A stretch of DNA of 12,462 nucleotides from contig JACPMT010000044.1 in the NCBI GenBank assembly GCA_016185815.1, forward strand, positions 1 to 12,462, read 5' to 3'. Both the position numbers and the translations under genes were made by a program. The stretch comes from Candidatus Woesearchaeota archaeon (GTDB lineage: Archaea; Nanobdellota; Nanobdellia; Woesearchaeales; GW2011-AR4). Each line of letters opens with the position of its first letter. The stretch's first letter is position 1. Shown here piece by piece: positions 6,541-12,462 of this stretch. The notes beneath the pieces were generated by a model. That model ran no database searches. It saw nothing but the letters and a program-made list of their open reading frames with translations, and had not been told where the DNA came from.

Positions 6541-6561
6541 TATATAATGCGACGAAGTCGC
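6541..6561 (+). promoter_or_regulatory. candidate TATA box and GC-rich hairpin before the pilin-like gene
   Basis: TATATAA (6541-6547) is the best promoter candidate for the gene at 6587; its expected start point would be near 6570, leaving a short AT-rich leader. Right behind it, GCGAC and GTCGC (6549-6553, 6557-6561) form a perfect hairpin with a GAA loop, placed between TATA box and start point, where a bound protein would block transcription. This is inferred from position only. Confidence 0.35.
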
Positions 6562-6586
6562 GGATAAAAATTAAAATATTAAGAAA

Positions 6587-8518
6587 ATGACCAAAAAAAG
6601 AGGTGCGGGTAAAATATTACTCAGCAATTCAAAATCACAAGCATCCATATTTTTGGTAATGACGGCAATTGTCATACTTAGCGGAGTGCTTTATTTCCTC
6701 TACCAGAGGCAGGCTGTTGAAAAAGAAGTTGAAATTATACAGCCTGAGCTGGCGCCGATAAAGCTGTATGTTGACAGCTGCATAAAAAGCGCAGCAGAAG
6801 ACGGCTTGGAAAGGATAGGGCTAAGCGGGGGCTACATTGATATTCCGCAAAACATCAACAGCAATCCAGGAGCATACCTGACGGCTTTTCCCGGGGCGGG
6901 ATTCAAGCTGCCGTACTGGTGGCATAAAGGCTTTGAAGCAGTCCCAACAGAAGAGTTCATAAACCAGCAGCTAAGCGCGCATATCAAAGCGGAATTCAAG
7001 AACTGCATAAGCAATTTCGAGCCGTTTTCCGGAAAGTTTGAAGTGAACGAGCTAAAGGACCCAATTGTTGATGTCCAGTTTAACGAAAATGACGTTTCTG
7101 TCGCTTTGAAGTATCCGCTGGAAATCATCTCCAAGCAAGGCGATTTCAGAGCAGTGCTTGAAAATTTCAAATACACAATCCCAATCAGGTTCAAGAAAGT
7201 TTACGAGCTTGCAAAATTGCTCATGGAAAGGGAAAACAAGGACTATTTCCTTGAAAAGAAAACCATAGACCTTTATTCCATGGACACTGACATTCCAACA
7301 ACAGATGTTGAAGCCACCTGCAATACAAAAGTGTGGCAGCTAAGCAGCATAAGGGACAAGCTGAAGACTTTATTGAGGGTCAATCTGCCTTACATAAGGA
7401 TAAAAGGCACAGACTACAATCCAAACTCTTATGTGCCGAATCCAAAAGGAAGAAGCATCTATTCCCAGACATATTTCCAGCAGCATTACATATGGGAGAT
7501 AGACAAGGATGCCGCTAAAAAATACAGCAACATGAAAGTTGCTTTTACATACGACAACTGGCCGCTTAGCATCTACGCAAGGCCAAGCCAAAACGGAATC
7601 CTGCGCTCGAACTCCCAAAAGGGAACTGACATGCTTTCATTCTTCTGCCTCCACATATGGCACTTTACATACGACATTAGCTACCCTGTTCAGGTCTCTG
7701 TTTTTGACCAGGAAACAGACAGGAACAAAGCATACAAATTCAACTTTGCTTTTGAAGTTGCAATAGACCACAACCAGCCAAGCAGAGTGAATAAAGGCAC
7801 AACATTGTTTGAGACAGAAGACACGATTTCATCGGATGACTATTGCAATGCTGTGCAGAATGAAATAACTATTTTTACTGTCAACAATGCAACCGGAGAC
7901 GACATAAGGGACGTGAATCTGACTTTTGTCTGCGGAAGGTTTTATTGCGATATCGGAAAGAGCAACTGGCTTAGCTTCGGAGCTGCAGCAGGATTAACAA
8001 AAAGGCTTCCGTACTGCGTCAATGGGATAATAAAAGGCAATAAGCAGGGATTTGAAGAAGCAAAATCATTTGTCCAGACAGATGTTGACGGGCGCTCTTA
8101 CGTTTTGGGATTAAATCCCATCAAGGAATTCAAAAATTACAAAATTGTGAAGCATTTGCTTTCCAGCCCAGGCGCTTCCAATGACATTGCCCCGAATGAA
8201 AAGGCTTCCATTATAATAAAAGGCAAAGGCACAGGCTTTGAAAGTTTTGCTGTTTACCCAAAAGAAGCTGACTTCCCGCTCAGGCTTCCTGACGGCAGGG
8301 ATGCAACATATGAAGTCACAATTTATCTTGTTGACGGCGAAAATATCGTTGGGGGATATTCCGGAGACTGGAAAGTGGGCAAGGATGCATTGAGAAACGC
8401 TGAAGAAATCGTGTTCCATGTCGTAGAGCAAGGAGAGGCATCGGATGACGAAAGGCTTTTGTTTGCAGCGGGATTAAGCTCATACTCGAAAAATATCCCA
8501 TCGCCGGAATTGAGGTGA
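6587..8518 (+). CDS. surface protein with pilin-like (class III) N terminus
   Basis: 643 aa. The N terminus is short and basic (MTKKRGAGK...), then KSQASIFLVM leads into one hydrophobic helix (residues about 19-40). This resembles archaeal class III signals, which prepilin peptidase cleaves just before the Gln (here Gln18). The helix is followed by APIKLYVDSCIKSAA, then GLERIGLSGGYIDIP, a segment I associate from memory with large surface proteins of DPANN archaea. Cys65 and Cys140 and later Cys residues could form disulphides. A second characteristic stretch is FFCLHIWHFTYDISYPV. The rest is beta-rich with no enzymatic motif. A cell-surface filament or adhesin-like role, anchored or assembled through the N-terminal helix, is inferred. 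No clear Shine-Dalgarno sequence precedes ATG 6587. The product is far longer than a normal pilin. Confidence 0.88.
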   Translation: MTKKRGAGKILLSNSKSQASIFLVMTAIVILSGVLYFLYQRQAVEKEVEIIQPELAPIKLYVDSCIKSAAEDGLERIGLSGGYIDIPQNINSNPGAYLTAFPGAGFKLPYWWHKGFEAVPTEEFINQQLSAHIKAEFKNCISNFEPFSGKFEVNELKDPIVDVQFNENDVSVALKYPLEIISKQGDFRAVLENFKYTIPIRFKKVYELAKLLMERENKDYFLEKKTIDLYSMDTDIPTTDVEATCNTKVWQLSSIRDKLKTLLRVNLPYIRIKGTDYNPNSYVPNPKGRSIYSQTYFQQHYIWEIDKDAAKKYSNMKVAFTYDNWPLSIYARPSQNGILRSNSQKGTDMLSFFCLHIWHFTYDISYPVQVSVFDQETDRNKAYKFNFAFEVAIDHNQPSRVNKGTTLFETEDTISSDDYCNAVQNEITIFTVNNATGDDIRDVNLTFVCGRFYCDIGKSNWLSFGAAAGLTKRLPYCVNGIIKGNKQGFEEAKSFVQTDVDGRSYVLGLNPIKEFKNYKIVKHLLSSPGASNDIAPNEKASIIIKGKGTGFESFAVYPKEADFPLRLPDGRDATYEVTIYLVDGENIVGGYSGDWKVGKDALRNAEEIVFHVVEQGEASDDERLLFAAGLSSYSKNIPSPELR

Positions 8519-8568
8519 AAATAGTTTATTATTTTTAAAATAAAAAGAATGTCAAAAAGTTTAATGTC
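8519..8568 (+). terminator. T-rich stretch after the 643-aa gene
   Basis: Just after the TGA, T-rich tracts (TTTATTATTTTTA, about 8525-8537) fit archaeal termination, which needs U-runs more than a hairpin. Confidence 0.35.
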
Positions 8569-8571
8569 GGA

Positions 8572-8588
8572 GAAAATCAAAGATTTTC
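8572..8588 (+). repeat. triloop hairpin with the same arms as 6047-6063
   Basis: Arms GAAAATC (8572-8578) and GATTTTC (8582-8588) close an AAA loop. The 7-nt arms are identical to those of the hairpin at 6047-6063, whose loop is TAT. It lies in the 331-bp gap between the two large surface genes. Confidence 0.55.
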
Positions 8589-8595
8589 GCGGCAC

Positions 8596-8616
8596 CAAAA
8601 ATGCTTTGCATTTTTG
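8596..8616 (+). repeat. 9-bp triloop hairpin
   Basis: Arms CAAAAATGC (8596-8604) and GCATTTTTG (8608-8616) pair perfectly around a TTT loop, only 7 nt from the preceding hairpin. The next 150 nt (about 8620-8770) hold only AT-rich sequence; a weak TATA-like stretch (ATTAAATAAAATATTA, 8665-8680) is the only promoter candidate I see for the gene at 8850. Confidence 0.55.
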
Positions 8617-8773
8617 ATTGCGCTGTGTAAGCTGAAAATACAAAGAATAAAACATTAAATTCACATTAAATAAAATATTACAGCAACAAACAATGAAAAA
8701 ATAAAAAATCCAATAACGATTGAACACTAATGAAAAACACATTAACCTAAAAATCAATAAAAAACAATCGAAT

Positions 8774-8836
8774 GCGAGTGAACTCGGTGAGATGTGAGAG
8801 CTCGTCTCTCACTCGCTCATTCACCCACTCGTTCAC
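8774..8836 (+). promoter_or_regulatory. GC-rich leader hairpin just upstream of the FN3 gene
   Basis: The stretch is much richer in G+C than its surroundings. GTGAGAG (8794-8800) pairs with CTCTCAC (8806-8812) around CTCGT; GTGAG (8787-8791) can pair with CTCAT (8816-8820); and either CGAGTG (8775-8780) with CACTCG (8826-8831) or GTGAAC (8778-8783) with GTTCAC (8831-8836) closes the base. The right side is built of quasi-repeated CACTCG/TTCAC words. It ends 13 nt before ATG 8850, so it may control translation or be a small mobile palindromic element. Confidence 0.5.
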
Positions 8837-8849
8837 AACTCACTAAAAA

Positions 8850-11800
8850 ATGAAACCAAGAATTAATGACTTAATAACAGTATTCCTCATTCAGTTAGTA
8901 TTAACGCTGCCATTCTATTCATCGAATGTTTATGGATTAACTATTTCAAATGTAAGGGTTACAAAAGCAGCGGCAAACTCCGCAACAATCGAGTGGAACA
9001 CAGACAATACTTCAAGCGGAAAAGTCAGGTACGGGCAGACAACCGGCTTGGGATTTACCCAGAGGCATGACAACTTTCTCCTTAACCATACAATAACAGT
9101 TATCAATGGAATAAGCAGCAACACGCTGTACTTTTTTTCGGTTGAATCAACTGACATAAACGGCAACACAACAGTCGACAACAACTCCAATAATTTTTAC
9201 ACATTCAGGACATTGGACATTACCCCTCCACAGCAAGTTGCCGGCCTGAAGGTTTTGTCTACAACATTTGACTCGGTATCCTTGTCATGGAATGCTGTTA
9301 ATGCGAGTGATTTAAGCCATTATGTCATATACAGGGACAGGATTCCGGCAGCAAACTCCACATCAAACAGCTTCATCGACACAGGCTTAAGCTCCAATAC
9401 GGAATTTATTTACAAGGTTTCAGCAGTTGACACCAGCGATAATGAAGGCCCTTTGTCAGACACTGTGATAGCTTCGACATTGAGGTTTGACACAACGCCT
9501 CCAATAATAAGCAGCGTAGAGGCTTTGCCATTGACAGACGCGACAGCAAGGATAACATGGCTTACAGATGAAAATTCAACAACAACAGCCTTTTACGGGA
9601 TAAACAAAACAGACAACACCCGAAGCATTGACGGATTTGCAATTAACCATTCCATTGTTGTTGACAAATTGATAAAAAATAATGTATACATTTTTACAGT
9701 CAGGTCCTGCGACTCAAGCGACAATTGCGCGAACTCCTCAGGCAATTTCACCTCTGGAAAAGATGCAACCATACCTTTTCTCAACCTTTCAATTCCAAAA
9801 TGTGTTAACAGAAGGACTGCAGACATCATAGGCACAACAGAGCCATTTTCAAAAGTAACATTGTTTGTGAACGACTTCAATGTGCCGAAAAGGAGCCTGG
9901 GCAGCAGCGAAGTTGGCAGCTCTGGAAAGTTCGTATTCAGCCAGGTGCAATTGCAGGACTCAAACACCATAAAAATTGCAATTGAAGACAGGTCCGGAAA
10001 CAAAAACCAGAAAACATTTGATGTGAAGGTTGACACGCAGGACCCTGCCGTGCAATTAAGCGAAGTGCCTTCCCTTGTGTCAAAGCTTAACCTGTCATTC
10101 AGCGGCTCTGCAGACGAGCCGGTCACAATAAGGGTTTTTGCCGATGCTGATGCAAATAAGTCCTCTGTGCCTTCTAAAATTAATGGCTTGAATGCAACAA
10201 AAATCAGGCAAAATTCAGTTGAGCTTGGCTGGAACGAGTCAAAAGACAAGGACTTCAGCCATTATGCTGTGTACCGCTCTGACATTGGGGCAATTGCAGT
10301 AACAAAGCCCTCTAATTTTAATTTATACATAGATGCATTAGTTGACAGCGGCAAAAGCTACACTTACTATGTTTCTGCTGTGAATATTTTCGGCGCAGAA
10401 GGCGAAAAATCAGAGCGAATAACTGTAACTACATCAAAAGGGGGAGAAGTGCTCAACTTAAAGCCCGCTGCAGTCGATATTTTTGAAGATTTCAGAAAGC
10501 CATTGCTTGTTGTAAATACAACCGGCAAATTCAATTTTGGAGTCAAACTGGATAAAGGCGATGGGGATTATACAATAAAAGCCATATTTGAAGATTGCGC
10601 GGAAAACAGCGTCACAATCCAAAAAGATGTCACACTAGACACAAAAAAGCCCGAGGTGAAGATAACATCACCATCTTCAGGGGCTTTTATTTTTGAGAAC
10701 GTAGCCAATGAAATAGACGTCATTGGGAAAACAAAGCCGAATGCCAGGGTGCATTTATTTGTCGACAGGACACCCTTCAGCTTCTATAACCAGAGTTTTG
10801 AGTTAAGCGGCCTGCCAAATGAAGTGCAGGACCTTGACGAGGCCAAGCTCGATGCAAAATGCCGCTCAAGCGTTTCTGTGTCATTCTGCAGGACAGGAGC
10901 TGATTTTTCTGTAGACGCAGACGAGCAGGGCAACTTCAAGTTTGAGAATGTTGATTTAACAACAATTTTTGGCGGAGCTTCCAGGATAAGAGAAGTTCCT
11001 GTGACAGACTTCAGGGACACTCAGCTTAATCAAGAAGCTCAGGAATCAAAAAAGACAACACTTGTTGTTATTGCTACTGACAAAGTCGGCCAGAGGGGAG
11101 TTGCAACCCAAACTGTAAGGATAGGCACCTGCTGGAGCGGCAACCAAAGCTGGGACATAATTCCTTTGACGCAGTACCAGAGTCCTACATTTTTAAGCAC
11201 AGAAAGGTTTGCAGAGGGAACAGAAACAGCATATTTCTACTTCAATTACTCTTACATTGGAAGAGGCCAAAGTGCCAAAATAACTGATATCAGCTTGTCA
11301 AAAGCATGCGGCACAAGGGAAGTTCTTGATCCAAGGTTCAACATAAGCTGTCAAATCATGCCTTCTGGCAACAGTCCAGTCAAATTGAACAAGCCAGACA
11401 ACACATTGTCGTATTCTGCAGTCCCCCTTAGCAGATTTCTAGGCATGGATAGGTTCTTGGAAGATGACTGGAAGAGCTTCTTCAAATCAATAAACAATGA
11501 GCTTACATTGCCATTTAAAGTCAGGATAACATACGAGCATGATGTTACAAATGAAAATGGACAGAGCGTCAGGGTTAAAGAAACGCAAACAACCTGCGAG
11601 CAGGTTTCTTATGTTGTTGACAACTCAATTATTGACCCGAGAAAAGTATTGCCTGACTGGCTTCTTTTTGATGCTGTTGATTTTCTTCAGACGTCAATAA
11701 AAACAATTAGCCAAATCCAGGAGCAGATAAGCAAGCTTATTGATTATGTGGCCATTGGCTGCCTGTATTCCATTATAGCGCGCACATTTGTTAAAATTTG

Positions 11801-12462
11801 GCGCATCTGGACTGAATTCTCAGACGAGAAAATATTTGCCAAGATCCAAGATTACACTTCACTAAGCTTTAACCTTGGCTCAGAAGACAAAAACCAGGAT
11901 TGCAAGGAAATTATGGGAGCCATAAAGCAAGGATACGGAAATTTTAAAATAAAATATCTAAGCGACGCTGAATTGCAAAAATGCTTCCCATCTTCAGCTT
12001 CTGCATGGAAAACAGAAGCAAATCTTTACCAGGCCCAGAGATGGACGTGCGACAGAATATTCGGGCATTCGGCGCCTTCAGCATGGACAGAAACAGAAGA
12101 TGACACAGAACTGTACAGGAAGGTGACAAGCGAAAAAACCTGTGAATCTGACTTTGATACCCAAGGGCAAAGATTAAAGGCTGAAGAGTGCAAGAGCCTG
12201 CCCAGCAGGTATATAGACGTGCTCAAAGACCCAAAAGACATTCCGGTTGGTAAAAAATGCTTTTTACTAAGCAATCCTGATAACCAAAAAGAACAATTTA
12301 TCTATACCCTTGCCAATGACCAGGATCCTGTACTTAATTCGAACAAGATATACAAGCTTGAGTCTTATGAACGCAGATATAGGGATGCAATCTATGCAGT
12401 AAAACTCACTGAAGACGTTTACATGACTAACTTTCCGAAAACATGCGCTGAGCTTTGCAGTG
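8850..12462 (+). CDS. secreted multi-FN3/Ig-like surface protein, 3' end outside window
   Basis: The frame is open from ATG 8850 to the window edge: at least 1204 residues, no stop. A signal peptide (MKPRINDLITVFLIQLVLTL; likely cleavage near residue 29) sends it out. By eye the domains are FN3 at about 31-121, 125-211 and 215-303, each beginning near a TPP or equivalent linker; a bacterial Ig-like domain about 309-396; another FN3 about 440-530; and a second Ig-like domain from about 598. Near residues 948-987 an amphipathic/hydrophobic helical stretch appears (SIKTISQIQEQISKLI, then DYVAIGCLYSIIARTFVK), followed by a Cys-rich region. The first 315 residues hold twelve N-X-S/T sequons (N53, N79, N106, N111, N151, N169, N242, N252, N266, N295, N299, N312), fitting heavy N-glycosylation. 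An adhesin or cell-contact protein is inferred; no enzymatic motif is visible. The GC-rich hairpin before the ATG may regulate it. Confidence 0.88.
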   Translation, partial: MKPRINDLITVFLIQLVLTLPFYSSNVYGLTISNVRVTKAAANSATIEWNTDNTSSGKVRYGQTTGLGFTQRHDNFLLNHTITVINGISSNTLYFFSVESTDINGNTTVDNNSNNFYTFRTLDITPPQQVAGLKVLSTTFDSVSLSWNAVNASDLSHYVIYRDRIPAANSTSNSFIDTGLSSNTEFIYKVSAVDTSDNEGPLSDTVIASTLRFDTTPPIISSVEALPLTDATARITWLTDENSTTTAFYGINKTDNTRSIDGFAINHSIVVDKLIKNNVYIFTVRSCDSSDNCANSSGNFTSGKDATIPFLNLSIPKCVNRRTADIIGTTEPFSKVTLFVNDFNVPKRSLGSSEVGSSGKFVFSQVQLQDSNTIKIAIEDRSGNKNQKTFDVKVDTQDPAVQLSEVPSLVSKLNLSFSGSADEPVTIRVFADADANKSSVPSKINGLNATKIRQNSVELGWNESKDKDFSHYAVYRSDIGAIAVTKPSNFNLYIDALVDSGKSYTYYVSAVNIFGAEGEKSERITVTTSKGGEVLNLKPAAVDIFEDFRKPLLVVNTTGKFNFGVKLDKGDGDYTIKAIFEDCAENSVTIQKDVTLDTKKPEVKITSPSSGAFIFENVANEIDVIGKTKPNARVHLFVDRTPFSFYNQSFELSGLPNEVQDLDEAKLDAKCRSSVSVSFCRTGADFSVDADEQGNFKFENVDLTTIFGGASRIREVPVTDFRDTQLNQEAQESKKTTLVVIATDKVGQRGVATQTVRIGTCWSGNQSWDIIPLTQYQSPTFLSTERFAEGTETAYFYFNYSYIGRGQSAKITDISLSKACGTREVLDPRFNISCQIMPSGNSPVKLNKPDNTLSYSAVPLSRFLGMDRFLEDDWKSFFKSINNELTLPFKVRITYEHDVTNENGQSVRVKETQTTCEQVSYVVDNSIIDPRKVLPDWLLFDAVDFLQTSIKTISQIQEQISKLIDYVAIGCLYSIIARTFVKIWRIWTEFSDEKIFAKIQDYTSLSFNLGSEDKNQDCKEIMGAIKQGYGNFKIKYLSDAELQKCFPSSASAWKTEANLYQAQRWTCDRIFGHSAPSAWTETEDDTELYRKVTSEKTCESDFDTQGQRLKAEECKSLPSRYIDVLKDPKDIPVGKKCFLLSNPDNQKEQFIYTLANDQDPVLNSNKIYKLESYERRYRDAIYAVKLTEDVYMTNFPKTCAELCS

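Noticed and set aside
6481..6567. 28-codon ORF in the gap before the pilin-like gene
   Set aside because: It consists mostly of hairpin sequence, has no ribosome binding site and shows no family resemblance; likely chance.
8549..8617. 22-codon ORF spanning two triloop hairpins
   Set aside because: Too short, and its sequence is dictated by the palindromes; no translation signal.
8323..8757. 144-aa minus-strand ORF covering the end of the 643-aa gene and the gap
   Set aside because: More than a third overlaps a well-supported gene in antisense; the remainder is AT-rich sequence with no domain.
9593..10249. 218-aa minus-strand ORF inside the FN3 gene
   Set aside because: The plus-strand frame is continuous with clear FN3/Ig domains; the antisense frame is a shadow.
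1..12462. CRISPR arrays, tRNA or rRNA genes, transposase or integrase genes
   Set aside because: No regularly spaced repeats, no tRNA-like cloverleaf or rRNA-like stretch noticed, and no recombinase motif in any supported frame.

Overview
The window is compact, AT-rich and archaeal in style, most like a DPANN archaeon of the Woesearchaeota/Pacearchaeota type (inferred from protein style, without a search). The evidence is: purine-rich element plus TATA-box promoters close to start codons (probable leaderless transcripts), a VapB antitoxin of the archaeal PF02697 type with a PIN-domain VapC, an AbrB-fold regulator, a prepilin-like class III signal, and very large secreted proteins with fibronectin type III (FN3) and Ig-like domains. 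Every gene I can support is on the + strand. I see no tRNA, rRNA, CRISPR array, transposase or integrase.

Layout. (1) 1-287: 3' end of a small hypothetical gene. (2) 274-3873: a giant membrane-anchored surface protein (about 1199 aa). (3) 3874-4513: a small insertion-like unit with a Doc/Fic-fold toxin-like gene, an overlapping 36-codon reading frame and a 108-bp near-perfect copy of the last 35 codons plus stop of the giant gene. (4) 4531-5154: a vapBC toxin-antitoxin operon with its own promoter and a palindromic operator candidate. (5) 5162-6034: a protein with about six membrane segments, 7 nt behind vapC. (6) 6035-6396: a palindrome-rich promoter region and an AbrB/MazE-fold regulator. 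(7) 6397-6586: a gap with several hairpins, two of them mutually exclusive. (8) 6587-8518: a 643-aa surface protein with a pilin-like N terminus. (9) 8519-8849: a gap with two perfect three-base-loop hairpins and a GC-rich hairpin just before the next gene. (10) 8850 to the end: a secreted multi-FN3/Ig protein, open past the window edge.

Reading of the whole: three large exported proteins and one integral membrane protein form a cell-surface gene cluster, interrupted by small toxin-antitoxin-like or regulatory modules (doc, vapBC, abrB). The most interesting feature is the doc unit. Two copies of the giant gene's 3' end (107/108 identical, both ending exactly at the stop codon) bracket it, so the module appears to have been added behind the gene while the C terminus stayed intact or was rebuilt. 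The 36-codon frame overlapping doc is a candidate antitoxin, but this is unproven. Family calls come from visible motifs and memory of the families.
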